The notes beneath the pieces are model-generated. The model saw only the letters and a program-made list of their open reading frames with translations. It made no database searches and was not told the origin of the DNA. Made by a program: the position numbers and the translations under genes. From Pseudomonas sp. (lineage in GTDB: Bacteria; Pseudomonadota; Gammaproteobacteria; Pseudomonadales; Pseudomonadaceae): a stretch of DNA of 64,000 nt. Location of the stretch: assembly GCA_007713455.1 (NCBI GenBank), contig VMRT01000010.1, positions 186,001-250,000 of the forward strand. The letters run 5' to 3'. Position 1 is the first letter of the stretch; each line of letters starts with the position of its first letter. Below are positions 9,534-18,459 of this stretch, in pieces.

Positions 9534-10520
9534 TCAGTCCTCGGCACGCCGCTCCAGCTTCTTGCCCAGCCGCGAGGCATAGAGTTCGCCGATCATCCCG
9601 CGGCGGAACACCAGCACGCAGACCATGAAGATGATGCCGGTGACCAGCGTCACCGGTAGCTCCGATGTGGCGAAGTAGTTGCCCAGGCTGGTCACCAGCG
9701 CGGCGCCGAAGATCGGCCCGACCAGCGTGCCAATACCGCCGAGCAGGGTCATCAGCACCACCTCGCCGGACATCTGCCAGCTGACATCGGTCAGCGTGGC
9801 GAACTGGAACACCAGCGCCTTCAGTCCGCCGGCCAACCCGGCCAGCGCGGCGGACATTACGAAGGCGCCGAGTTTGTAGCGCGACACCGAATAGCCGAGG
9901 GAAATGGCGCGGTTCTCGTTCTCGCGGATCGAGCGCAGGATCATGCCGTACGGCGAATGGATCACCCGCCAGATCAGCAGCATTCCGGCGAGGAACACCG
10001 ACAGCACGAAGAAGTACATGTACAGCGGCTCCTCGAGATCGATGAAGCCGAACAGATGCCCGCGCGGGATGTTCTGAATGCCGTCCTCGCCGTGGGTGAA
10101 CGAAGCCTGCAGGCAGAAGAAAAAGAACATCTGCGACAGCGCCAGGGTGATCATCGTCGAGTAGATGCCCTGCCGGCGGATCGCCAGGAAGCCGATGATC
10201 AGCCCGAGAAACGCCGCGCCGGCGACGCCGACGAGAATGCCCAACTCCGGAGGCAGCCCCCATTCCTTCACCGCGTGGGCGGTGAAATACGCCGCGCCGC
10301 CGAAGAACGCCGCGTGGCCGAAGGAGAGGATGCCGGTATAGCCGAGCAGCAGGTTGAAGGCGCAGGCGAAGAGGGCGAAGCACAGCACCTTCATCAGGAA
10401 GATCGGGTAGAAGTAGAACGGTGCCAGTGCCAGCGCGACCACGCCGATCAGGATCAGCACGGTCTCCAGGCGCAGCAGCGGGCGTTTGGTGGTCGGCGTG
10501 ACGTTCACCTGGCTGTTCAT
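9534..10520 (-). CDS. livM: Branched-chain amino acid-type ABC transporter permease LivM
   Basis: Second membrane subunit of a LivFGHMK-type importer, 328 residues, with about ten hydrophobic segments and the family stretch GYTGILSFGHAAFFGGAAY near residue 60. The ATG at 10520 overlaps the livH stop by one base (TGATG), implying translational coupling. It is the last gene of the five-gene unit that starts at 14118. The substrate may be branched-chain amino acids, an amide or another small acid. Confidence 0.93.
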   Translation of the reverse strand: MNSQVNVTPTTKRPLLRLETVLILIGVVALALAPFYFYPIFLMKVLCFALFACAFNLLLGYTGILSFGHAAFFGGAAYFTAHAVKEWGLPPELGILVGVAGAAFLGLIIGFLAIRRQGIYSTMITLALSQMFFFFCLQASFTHGEDGIQNIPRGHLFGFIDLEEPLYMYFFVLSVFLAGMLLIWRVIHSPYGMILRSIRENENRAISLGYSVSRYKLGAFVMSAALAGLAGGLKALVFQFATLTDVSWQMSGEVVLMTLLGGIGTLVGPIFGAALVTSLGNYFATSELPVTLVTGIIFMVCVLVFRRGMIGELYASRLGKKLERRAED

Positions 10521-11407
10521 CAGGCGTCCCTCCCCATCAGGCCGGCCGGGCGCACCAGCAGTACGATCGCCATGATCACGAAGATCACGATGTTGGAAGC
10601 CTCCGGATAGAACACCTTGGTCAGCCCCTCGAGGATGCCGAGCATGTAGCCGGTAATGATCGCACCGAGAATCGAGCCCATGCCGCCGACCACCACCACC
10701 GCGAACACCACGATGATCAGGTTCGAACCCATCAGCGGGCTGACCTGGTAGATCGGCGCGGCGAGCATGCCGGCCAGGCCGGCCAGCGCTGCGCCCATGC
10801 CGTAGGTAAAGGTCAGCAACAGCGGCACGTTGATGCCGAAGGTGCGCACCAGCGTCGGGTTTTCCGTGGCGGCGCGCAGGTAGGCGCCGAGCTTGGTCTT
10901 CTCGATCAGCAGCCAGCTGGCGATGCAGATCACCAGTGAGGCCAGCACCACCCAGGCGCGGTACTTGGGCAGGAACATGAAGCCCAGGTTGTAGCCGCCG
11001 GCCAGTTCTTTCGGCACGGCGTAGGGCTGCCCGGAGGAGCCGTAGAAGTAGCGGAACGCGCCTTCGAGGGCGAGCGCCAGGCCGAAGGTGAAAAGCAGGC
11101 TGTAGAGGTGATCGAGGTTGTACAGCCGTGATAGCGCCAGGCGCTCGATCACCGCGCTGCATAAGCCGACGATGATCGGCGCGAGGATCAGCGCCGGCCA
11201 GTAGCCGATGCCCAGGGTCGCCAGCAGCAGGTAGCCGGCGAAGGCGCCGATCATGTATTGCGCGCCGTGGGCGAAGTTGATGATCTTCAGCATGCCGAAG
11301 ATGATCGCCAGGCCCAGGCTGAGCATGGCGTAGAACGAGCCGTTGATCAGGCCGATCAAGAGCTGGCCGAGGAACGCCTGGATCGGCACATCGAAAATTG
11401 TCGTCAT
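10520..11407 (-). CDS. livH: Branched-chain amino acid-type ABC transporter permease LivH
   Basis: First membrane subunit of the importer, 295 residues with about eight helices. GLINGSFYAMLSLGLAIIFG near the N-terminus and the FAHG segment are typical of LivH. Start and stop each overlap the neighbouring genes by one base (TGATG). It lies between livF and livM; the order binding protein-G-F-H-M differs from the E. coli K-H-M-G-F order but is common in pseudomonads. Confidence 0.93.
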   Translation of the reverse strand: MTTIFDVPIQAFLGQLLIGLINGSFYAMLSLGLAIIFGMLKIINFAHGAQYMIGAFAGYLLLATLGIGYWPALILAPIIVGLCSAVIERLALSRLYNLDHLYSLLFTFGLALALEGAFRYFYGSSGQPYAVPKELAGGYNLGFMFLPKYRAWVVLASLVICIASWLLIEKTKLGAYLRAATENPTLVRTFGINVPLLLTFTYGMGAALAGLAGMLAAPIYQVSPLMGSNLIIVVFAVVVVGGMGSILGAIITGYMLGILEGLTKVFYPEASNIVIFVIMAIVLLVRPAGLMGRDA

Positions 11408-12111
11408 CAGACCCCCAGGGCTTCGTTGAGCATGGTCATGCGGCCGGGCAGATCGGCGATGTCAAAGGTGTCGATGACCTTGCCGTGATCGACTACATAG
11501 AAGCGGTCGGCCACCTTGCTGGCGAAGCGGAAGTTCTGCTCCACCAGCAGGATGGTCATGCCGCGCTGCTTGAGCGTCTGCAGCACCTCGCCGATGCGCT
11601 GGATGATCACCGGTGCCAGGCCTTCGGTGGGTTCGTCGAGCAGCAGCAGCTTGGCTCCCGTGCGCAGGATGCGCGCCATGGCCAGCATCTGCTGTTCGCC
11701 ACCGGAAAGCTTGGTGCCGGGGCTCTTGCGGCGCTCTTCGAGGTTGGGGAACAGCTGGTAGATCTCCGCCAGGGTCATGCCGCCCTTGGCGATCACCGGC
11801 GGCAGGGTGAGGTTCTCCTCCACCGTCAGTGTGGAAAAGATGCCGCGTTCTTCCGGTACATAACCGATGCCGTGGCGAGCGGTGCGGTGCAGCGGTACGC
11901 GCAGCATGTCCTTGCCGTCGAAGCGGATGCTGCCGCTGCGCTTGCGGATGATGCCGACGATCGAGCGTAGCGCGGTGGTCTTGCCGACGCCGTTGCGGCC
12001 GAGCAGGGTCACCGTCTCGCCCTGGTGCACGTCGAGGTCGATGCCGTGCAGGGCATGGCTTTCGCCATACCAGGCGTTGAGGTCGCGCACGCTGAGCAAG
12101 GGTTCAGTCAT
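11407..12111 (-). CDS. livF: ABC transporter ATP-binding protein LivF
   Basis: A 234-residue cytoplasmic ATPase of the importer. Walker A is GRNGVGKTT near residue 38, the signature motif is LSGGEQQML and Walker B is LLLDEPTEGL. The short form with TEGLAP after Walker B and VEQNF in the switch region is characteristic of LivF. Its start overlaps the end of livG by eight bases. Confidence 0.94.
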   Translation of the reverse strand: MTEPLLSVRDLNAWYGESHALHGIDLDVHQGETVTLLGRNGVGKTTALRSIVGIIRKRSGSIRFDGKDMLRVPLHRTARHGIGYVPEERGIFSTLTVEENLTLPPVIAKGGMTLAEIYQLFPNLEERRKSPGTKLSGGEQQMLAMARILRTGAKLLLLDEPTEGLAPVIIQRIGEVLQTLKQRGMTILLVEQNFRFASKVADRFYVVDHGKVIDTFDIADLPGRMTMLNEALGV

Positions 12112-12916
12112 CGTCGGTCCCCATGTAGGCCACGCGCACGCGCTCGTCCTGGCTGACCGTGCGGTAGTCGCCGGAAGTAAGGATTTCGCCGCGCTGCAGC
12201 ACGGTCACCTGATGGCAGAGGTCAGCGACCACCTTAAGGTTGTGCTCGACCATCAGCACCGCGCGCTGGGTGGCCACCTCGCGGATGATCTCGGCCACCA
12301 CGTGCACGTCTTCGTGGCCCATGCCGGCCATGGGTTCGTCCAGCAGCAGTACCTTGGGCTCCAGCGCCAGGGTGGTGGCGATCTCCAGTACGCGTTTGCG
12401 ACCGTAGGAGAGATCAGCCGCCAGCTCGTTGCGCTTGTCGGCCAGGCCGACCGACTCGATCAGCTGCATGGCGCGCTCGTTGAGGCGGTTGAGCGAGCGC
12501 ATCGGCAGCCAGAACTGCGTGGCCAGCCCGCCCGGCCGCTGCAGGGCAACGCGCACGTTGTCCAGCACGCTAAGGTGCGGGAATACCGCCGAGATCTGGA
12601 ACGAGCGAACCAGCCCCATGCGCGCCACCTTGGCCGGGTCGGTGCGGGTGATGTCCTGGTCGAGCAGGCGGATGGTTCCGCTGGTGGGCTGCAGGAACTT
12701 GGTCAGCAGGTTGAACACTGTGGTCTTGCCGGCGCCATTGGGGCCGATCAGGGCGTGCACCTGTGCATGGCGCACGTCCAGGTCGACGTTGTTGACGGCG
12801 ACGAAGCCGCCGAACTCCTTGCGTAGACCTCGCGCCGAGAGCATGACCGGCGCGTCCGTGGCTGTGCCGGCGGTCGGTCCGCCGGCGTTTAGGCTTTGCG
12901 CTGCAGCCATGCTCAC
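12104..12916 (-). CDS. livG: ABC transporter ATP-binding protein LivG
   Basis: Second ATPase of the importer, 270 residues from the GTG at 12916. Walker A is GPNGAGKTT, the signature lies in LSYGRKRVLEIA (the degenerate signature usual in LivG), and Walker B is LLLDEPMAGM. Two starts are possible: the GTG at 12916, which overlaps the binding-protein stop as GTGA, or the ATG at 12910. About 20 extra N-terminal residues precede the first conserved strand. Confidence 0.92.
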   Translation of the reverse strand: MSMAAAQSLNAGGPTAGTATDAPVMLSARGLRKEFGGFVAVNNVDLDVRHAQVHALIGPNGAGKTTVFNLLTKFLQPTSGTIRLLDQDITRTDPAKVARMGLVRSFQISAVFPHLSVLDNVRVALQRPGGLATQFWLPMRSLNRLNERAMQLIESVGLADKRNELAADLSYGRKRVLEIATTLALEPKVLLLDEPMAGMGHEDVHVVAEIIREVATQRAVLMVEHNLKVVADLCHQVTVLQRGEILTSGDYRTVSQDERVRVAYMGTDDD

Positions 12917-14118
12917 TGCCCGACCAGTTCACAGCCGCTATCGGCCGGCTTGATGTAGGCCTCGTCGCCCGGCACCGTGGCCAGCACCTTGTAGTAGTCC
13001 CAGGCGCGCTTGCTTTCCTCAGGCTTTTTCACTTCCATCAGGTAGACGTCGCTGATCAGTCGGCCATTGGCGCCTACCTTGGCGTTGCGCGCGAAAACGT
13101 CGTCCACCGGCATCTCGTGCATCGCCTTGGCGACCGGCTCGGTGGCGTCGGTGCCGGCCTTCTCGATCGCCTTGAGGTACTGCATGACGCCGGAGTAGGT
13201 GCCGGCGTGGACCATGTTCGGCATACGGCCGGTGCGCTTGAAGAAGCGTTCGCCGAACTCGCGGGATTAGTCGTCGCGGTCCCAGTAGAAACTTTCGGTC
13301 AGGGTCAGGCCCTGGGCGGCGTCGAGGCCCAGGCCGTGCACTTCGGCGAGGGTAAAGAGCAGCGCGGCGAGGCGCTGGCCGCCGGCGACGATGCCGAACT
13401 CGGCGGCCTGCTTGATGCTGTTGGCGGTGTCCAGGCCAGCGTTGGCCAGGCCGATGACCTTGGCGCCGGAGGATTGCGCCTGCAAGAGGAACGACGAGTA
13501 ATCGGTGCTCGCCAGCGGATGGCGTACCGCGCCCTTGATTTCGCCGCCCTTGGATTTGACGAACTTGCCAGTCTGCTCTTCCAGCGAGTAGCCGAAGGCG
13601 TAGTCGGCGGTGAGGAAATACCAGCTGTCGCCACCCTGGGAAACCAGTGCGCCGCCAGTGCCGACCGCCAGCGCATGGGTGTCATAGGCCCAGTGGAAGC
13701 CATAGGGTGAGCACTGCTTGCCGGTCAGCTCCGTGGTGGCGGCGCCGGTCACCAGGTTAATCTTCTTCTTGCTCTTGGAAATGCCCTGTACCGCCAGCGC
13801 CACCGAGGACGTGGTCAGCTCCATGATCGAGTCGACCTGCTCGCGGTCGTACCACTGCCGCGAGATGTTGGAGGCGATGTCCGGCTTGTTCTGGTGATCG
13901 GCGGTGACGATCTCGATGGGCGCGTCGAGTACCTTGCCGCCAAAGTCCTCTGCAGCCATCTTCGCTGCCTCGAACGACCACTTGCCGCCGAAATCGGCAT
14001 ACACGCCGGACTGGTCGTTGAGGATGCCGATCTTCACCTTGCCGTCGGAAATCTCGGCCGAGGCGGGTACGGCGACCACTGCCGTCAGGGTTGCCGCTGC
14101 GATTGCTGAAAGCTTCAT
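12913..14118 (-). pseudogene. ABC substrate-binding protein gene interrupted by an in-frame TAA
   Basis: The gene starts at the ATG at 14118, behind an aggag ribosome site, and reads a signal peptide (cleavage near ASA-EIS, residue 24) and a periplasmic LivJ/LivK-type binding domain. Codon 284 (bases 13269-13267) is TAA. The same frame then continues for 117 codons with clear family sequence (GRMPNMVHAGTYSGVMQY and onward) to a TGA at 12913. Without the TAA the protein would be 401 residues, the usual size. Nothing is deleted and the frame does not shift, so this is a single nonsense codon, a sequencing error, or an unusual read-through. A fragment of 283 residues would lack much of the second lobe. 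Confidence 0.82.
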
Positions 14119-14512
14119 GCGTATCTCCTTGCACGGTTTGCTCGGCATACGGGTTCGCCCCATGCGAAGCGGTCCGTATGGGCGGGTTAGGGGAAAGCTG
14201 GGCAGACGGTCAGGCGCGCAATGCCGTGGATCGCCGGCGGGCTGAATGCAGCGGCCAGGCATTGATGCACGCACGGCGAACGCACTCGTGCGCGGGGCAT
14301 CACGTCGTCGTGGAAAGTCGCAGAGATGGGAGCTGGAAAGCGGGACCAGAAACGAGTCGAAGCGAGGCTCATGGGCGTCTTCTTCTTATTGTTGTTCTGG
14401 CTCTAAACGTAGCAGGGGTTTGCAAGGACGCAACCTGATGGTGGCGTGCCGATCAGTGATGCTGTGCCTGCATGCACCCGAGCCGTCGGGCGCAGGCGGG
14501 CAGAGATGCGCT
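14119..14512. other. 394-base gap between the liv-type operon and the stress-protein gene
   Basis: No convincing gene. The short open frames here have no ribosome site and show the codon pattern of random GC-rich DNA. It must hold the promoter of the leftward ABC operon and the 3' end of the leftward stress-protein transcript. The only signal I can point to is the sigma-54-like element listed separately, which would leave a leader of about 300 bases. Confidence 0.6.
14421..14436 (-). promoter_or_regulatory. Possible sigma-54 promoter of the ABC operon
   Basis: On the minus strand the sequence reads AGGTTGCGTCCTTGCA: a GG and a GC exactly ten bases apart, with a perfect TTGCA at the -12 element. 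The -24 element matches only GG, not the following CAC. Amino-acid and amide importers are often sigma-54 dependent in Pseudomonas, so the context is reasonable, but the distance to the start codon (about 300 bases) is long. Confidence 0.28.
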
Positions 14513-15325
14513 TCAGCGCGCGATCAGGATGTCGCAGGGCGGGTTGTCGATAAACTGCCGGGCGAGGCTGCCAAGCAGAGCGCTGCTCAGTTCACCGCGG
14601 CTGTGACTGCCAAGGGCCAGCAGCTGCGGTTGCAGGTCGCGTAGCGCCTCGTCCATGCAATTGTTGCGCTCGCCCTGATGCAGGCTGTAGCTCAGCAGCG
14701 CGCCGGTATCCGGCAGCTGCGGCTGGATATCTTCGATCAGCTGGTCGAACAGCTCCTGCTGCAGCGACAGACCTTCGTAATCGGGGCCGTGTACTTCGGC
14801 CATCTCGTCGATGTGCAGAGCGTGCAGCTCGGCACCTTCGCCCAGCAACTCCCAGGCGCAGTGCATGGCGCGCGTGGCGCAGCGGGAGAAATCCAGCGCA
14901 GCCACGGCGCGATGATACGGGGCCTCTGCCGGGGTGATAGCCAGCAACAGCGGCGCCCGGCTTTCCAGCATGACGCGCTCCAGCGTGGTGCCGGCGAATC
15001 CCTGGCTCGACCCCTTGTGATGGCGGCCCAGCACCAGCAGATCGGCCTCCAGCCCCTCGGCCTGGGTGAGGATCTCCTCCACCGGCTGCCCGCGGCGAAT
15101 CCAGGGTTCGAGCTGACCCAGCCCGTTCTCCTGCAGGCGTTGCTGCAGGAGTGCGCGTGCCTGCTGTTCGTCGCTCCCGGCGTCGCGCTCGTCGAGTACG
15201 TAAAGCAGGCTGATGCGAGCACCGGTCTGGCGCGCCAGGCCGGCGGCACGTTGCAGCGCGAGATCGGCGTCCGGGCTGAGATCGTGGGCGACAAGAATGT
15301 GCTGAACCCGATTGTGCTGAAGCAT
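14513..15325 (-). CDS. Tandem universal stress protein (UspA family)
   Basis: A 270-residue cytoplasmic protein with two Usp domains in tandem. The first (about 5-140) starts HILVAHDLSPDADLALQRAA and has the nucleotide-binding type loop LGRHHKGSSQGFAGTT. The second (about 150-270) ends with LGSHSRGELSSALLGS before the final strand CDILIAR. The G-2-x-G-9-x-G(S/T) pattern suggests ATP binding. The ATG at 15325 is chosen because the Usp fold starts directly after it; the frame extends upstream without homology. The gene is divergent from the response regulator. Confidence 0.88.
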   Translation of the reverse strand: MLQHNRVQHILVAHDLSPDADLALQRAAGLARQTGARISLLYVLDERDAGSDEQQARALLQQRLQENGLGQLEPWIRRGQPVEEILTQAEGLEADLLVLGRHHKGSSQGFAGTTLERVMLESRAPLLLAITPAEAPYHRAVAALDFSRCATRAMHCAWELLGEGAELHALHIDEMAEVHGPDYEGLSLQQELFDQLIEDIQPQLPDTGALLSYSLHQGERNNCMDEALRDLQPQLLALGSHSRGELSSALLGSLARQFIDNPPCDILIAR

Positions 15326-15504
15326 GGGCGGCCTCGCGAAGCTGGCGAAAGGCGCAAGTATGCCGTGGCCGCGGGGGCATGTCCCGCCCGTGACCCGCGT
15401 CGCTGGGTTGATCGGGCGCAACAACTTCACGGGCAATGGCCACTCGTGCTTTTTTCGATCCGATCCTGCGGCTATCCTTGCCGGCATTCGAGCAGGAGTT
15501 AAGG

Positions 15505-16413
15505 ATGAGCAAGGTCAGTGTGCTGGTGGTGGATGACGCGCCCTTTATCAGGGATCTGGTGAAGAAGGCGCTCCGTAGTCACTTTCCCGGCATTCGCATC
15601 GAGGATGCGGTCAACGGGCGCAAGGCCCAGCAAATACTCAGCCGTGAGCGCTTCGACCTGATCCTCTGTGATTGGGAAATGCCGGAGATGTCAGGTCTGG
15701 AGCTGCTGACCTGGTGCCGCACGCAGGATGCGCTGAAGACTACGCCGTTCATCATGGTCACCAGCCGTGGCGACAAGGAGAACGTGGTACAGGCCATTCA
15801 GGCCGGCGTTTCGGATTTCATCGGCAAGCCGTTTTCCAACGAACAGCTCACCAGCAAGGTACGCAAGGCCCTCGGCCGCGCCGGCAAGCTGGATGCACTG
15901 GCTGCCAGCGCGCCGACGCGAACTCTGGCGACCGGCATGGCCAACGACTCGCTGGCCGCGCTGACGGGCGGCAAGGCCGAGGTGGTACGACCCGCCGCTC
16001 CGGCCGCCGAAGCCAAGGCCTCGCCGCTGATTCAGCCCAGTGCAGCGCCTGCCAGCGCGCCAGCCGGTGCCGCGTCCGGTCGCGGGCAGGGCCAGTTGCG
16101 CCTGGCCAACGGCAGTGTCGCCTGCGTGATCAAGGCGCTGAGCCTCAAGGAAGCGCTGCTGGTGGTCAAACGCGGCGAGCAGTTGCCTCAGGTGATGGAA
16201 AGCGCCGTGCTCGATCTCGAGCAGGGCGAGGGCGGTGAGGTCGCCCGTCTCAATGGCTACCTGCATGCCGTCGCCGCGTTCGAACCCAAGCCCGACAGCG
16301 AGTGGCTGCAGCTGTCGTTCCGCTTCGTTGATCGCGATCCGCAGAAGATGGACTACCTGTCGCGCCTGATCGCCCGTGGTACCGCGCAGCGGCACTTCGT
16401 CCCAGGCGCCTGA
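15505..16413 (+). CDS. Response regulator with unusual C-terminal domain
   Basis: A 302-residue protein. Residues 5-125 are a CheY-type receiver with Asp10/Asp11, phospho-acceptor Asp56 (LILCDWEMPEMSG), Thr86 and Lys108 (IGKPF). A long Ala/Pro-rich linker (about 130-195) leads to a beta-rich C-terminal domain of about 105 residues ending RLIARGTAQRHFVPGA. The end resembles a PilZ domain (a strand pattern followed by a terminal helix), but I do not see the RxxxR and D/NxSxxG c-di-GMP motifs. No kinase gene is next to it. The start is the ATG at 15505 after aaggagtt-type bases. Confidence 0.85.
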   Translation: MSKVSVLVVDDAPFIRDLVKKALRSHFPGIRIEDAVNGRKAQQILSRERFDLILCDWEMPEMSGLELLTWCRTQDALKTTPFIMVTSRGDKENVVQAIQAGVSDFIGKPFSNEQLTSKVRKALGRAGKLDALAASAPTRTLATGMANDSLAALTGGKAEVVRPAAPAAEAKASPLIQPSAAPASAPAGAASGRGQGQLRLANGSVACVIKALSLKEALLVVKRGEQLPQVMESAVLDLEQGEGGEVARLNGYLHAVAAFEPKPDSEWLQLSFRFVDRDPQKMDYLSRLIARGTAQRHFVPGA

Positions 16414-16421
16414 TTCGACCT

Positions 16422-16448
16422 GGCCAGGCGACCGTTCGGCGCCTGGCC
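16422..16448 (+). terminator. Hairpin after the response regulator gene
   Basis: A perfect 9-bp stem (GGCCAGGCG / CGCCTGGCC) with a 9-base loop lies 9 bases after the stop codon. There is no T-run after it. Confidence 0.45.
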
Positions 16449-16557
16449 GCGCAGACAAACTGACGAGCATCACACCCCGACGGTCGGTGGCTCGCACAGG
16501 TCCGCCGGCACTGCTAGTCTTCCCGCTCCAACACTATAACCACTAGAAACTGCCGTT

Positions 16558-17454
16558 ATGCTGGGGCGCATTCTTCTGTTGCTCGGGCTGCCGCTGCTGG
16601 CTACGCCGGCGCTGGCCCTGACCATCTACAAATACACCGACGCCAATGGGGTCGTGACCTACAGCGACCAGGCTGCGCCTGGCGCGCAGGTTTTCGTCTT
16701 CAGTGACCGCATGGTGGAAAAGCTCGACACCCAGGTCAAACTGGAAACCCGCAAGCACGCGGCGGGCGAGACGCTGCTGGTGCGTAACGACCTGTTCGCG
16801 CCGGTCGATATCGAGCTGAAGCTGGAAAACGTCGTCAATGCCGTCGGGGCACCGGCCAAGCCGATTCGCTGGGTATTGCCGCCGCGCAGTCAGATTCGTC
16901 TGGCCACGCTGGCCCCGCGCGATGCCAGCAAACCACTCAAGTACACGCCCAAGCTTCGCCATGCCCTGGGCGATCCGCGCCTGCTGCCCAAACCTTACAA
17001 GTATCCGCTGCCATGGCGCGGCGGTCCGTTCCGCCTGACTCAGGGCGCCAACGGCCAGTACAGCCATTTCACGCCCAAGGGCCGCTACGCGGTTGATATC
17101 GCCATGCCCGAAGGCACGCCCATCGTCGCCGCGCGCGGCGGCATGGTGGTGAAGATCGAGAACGAGCAGAGCGGCCGCGGCAACAACCCGGCCGGCAATT
17201 TCGTGCGCATCATGCATGACGACGGCACCATGGGCGTCTACCTGCACCTGATGAAAGGGTCGGTAGCGGTGCGAGAGGGACAGCGCGTCGAGAGTGGTAC
17301 GCGTATCGCGCGTTCCGGCAATACCGGCAACAGCACCGGGCCGCACCTGCACTTCGTGGTGCAGCGCAACGTCGGCCTGGCGATCGAGTCGATTCCCTTC
17401 GACTTCTCGCAGCCGGTCAACAGCCTGCCGAATTTCGCCGTGGGGGGTGAGTAG
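16558..17454 (+). CDS. M23-family peptidase with DUF4124 N-terminus
   Basis: A 298-residue exported protein: signal peptide (residues 1-20, cut near ALA-LTI), a DUF4124-like segment (IYKYTDANGVVTYSDQ), then a LytM/M23 domain from about residue 155. The conserved HLH is present (GPHLHFVV, His263 and His265), as is Asp180 in RYAVDIAMP. The His that usually stands four residues before that Asp is Arg176; His170 may replace it, as in a known RYAxD subgroup. The expected role is cutting cell-wall peptides in the periplasm. Confidence 0.87.
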   Translation: MLGRILLLLGLPLLATPALALTIYKYTDANGVVTYSDQAAPGAQVFVFSDRMVEKLDTQVKLETRKHAAGETLLVRNDLFAPVDIELKLENVVNAVGAPAKPIRWVLPPRSQIRLATLAPRDASKPLKYTPKLRHALGDPRLLPKPYKYPLPWRGGPFRLTQGANGQYSHFTPKGRYAVDIAMPEGTPIVAARGGMVVKIENEQSGRGNNPAGNFVRIMHDDGTMGVYLHLMKGSVAVREGQRVESGTRIARSGNTGNSTGPHLHFVVQRNVGLAIESIPFDFSQPVNSLPNFAVGGE

Positions 17455-17506
17455 CCGCGCTGGCCGCTCACCGGTCCGTTCATGACAGGCCGGCAACTTC
17501 AGCGAC

Positions 17507-18268
17507 TCAGAATGCCAGGCCGACCTTCAAACCGACCTGTTCCTGCTTGAGCTTGCTGTTTTCGGCAAACTCGCTGTCACTGTCGATCTCGTAGCGGGTC
17601 TGGGTGTAGTACAGGCTGGTGCTGATTGGCATGTTGTTGATGCCCTTGTTCCACAGCACGCTCAGCTCACCGTAGGGGTTGACCTTGTCCTTGAGGTCGA
17701 CGGTGTCGCTTTCGCCGCCAACCTTCAGCTTGCTGTCCGCTTCAATGGAATAGCGGGCGCCCACTTCAAGGCGCACGGTGTAGTCGGGCGTCAGGTAGTT
17801 GTAGCCGATACCTGCCTTGGCGAATGGCGAGCGGGTGGTCAGCTTGACGTCTTCCTCGAATATGCTGACGCGCACGTCATCCTGCTCGATGCGTCCCCAG
17901 TCGTAGCCGCCGCCGACAATCAGGTCGACATAGTTGTTGGTACTCAGGGCTGCGCGCAGGCCCAGGTCGAGATCGGCGCGAGCGGACAGATATTCCACAT
18001 CGTCTTTTTCACGGTACTGACCTTCGATTCCGGCCTGGTAGATGAAGCCTTCCTGTCCGGTCATCTTGTTGCCGAAGTTGTAGTACAGCCCGCCCTGGTT
18101 GAGGCGCTCCTTGTCGCTTTCGTCGTTCACGGTCAGCTTGTACTGATTGTGCGAGCCAATGACGCCGAACGTGGAGATCGGGCCGGTGGCCGATTGAGCG
18201 AAAGCCTGAGAGGTGGCTGCCAGGCACAGGGCCAAGGCGGTTGTGGTAGTCAAACCATTGATGCGCAT
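17507..18268 (-). CDS. Outer-membrane beta-barrel protein
   Basis: A 253-residue protein with a clear signal peptide (residues 1-24, cut after AFA). The mature part alternates polar and hydrophobic residues in many short strands, and it ends in the C-terminal Phe (VGLKVGLAF) recognised by the Bam machinery. About eight to ten strands are likely. It is rich in charged loops (NDESDKERLNQ, IEADSKLKVGGESD). I cannot assign a ligand. Its 5' leader carries a strong hairpin. Confidence 0.8.
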   Translation of the reverse strand: MRINGLTTTTALALCLAATSQAFAQSATGPISTFGVIGSHNQYKLTVNDESDKERLNQGGLYYNFGNKMTGQEGFIYQAGIEGQYREKDDVEYLSARADLDLGLRAALSTNNYVDLIVGGGYDWGRIEQDDVRVSIFEEDVKLTTRSPFAKAGIGYNYLTPDYTVRLEVGARYSIEADSKLKVGGESDTVDLKDKVNPYGELSVLWNKGINNMPISTSLYYTQTRYEIDSDSEFAENSKLKQEQVGLKVGLAF

Positions 18269-18304
18269 GCGGGAAGCTCCATCGTCATTCGATAAGAAAT
18301 CGGT

Positions 18305-18324
18305 GGCGGCTCAAGCGAGCCGCC
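18305..18324 (-). promoter_or_regulatory. Hairpin in the leader of the outer-membrane protein gene
   Basis: A perfect 8-bp stem (GGCGGCTC / GAGCCGCC, loop of 4) lies about 37 bases upstream of the ATG at 18268. It lies between the start codon and an AT-richer stretch (18335-18430) that probably holds the promoter. It could protect or regulate the mRNA; no known riboswitch pattern is visible. Confidence 0.4.
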
Positions 18325-18459
18325 TATGGCGTGGACTGGCGCTGTCTGAAAATAATTCTGCGTATCACGATGGGCGGTCGTTAATACTTGTAAATCAAGG
18401 ATTAGCGAGCGGTATGTAAACGAAAAGGTAACTATGGTTGGCCAGCAATGGCGGGCGAT

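Noticed and set aside
14246-14644. Open frames in the gap before the stress-protein gene
   Set aside because: No ribosome sites, no recognisable protein sequence, and they run into the antisense of the stress protein.
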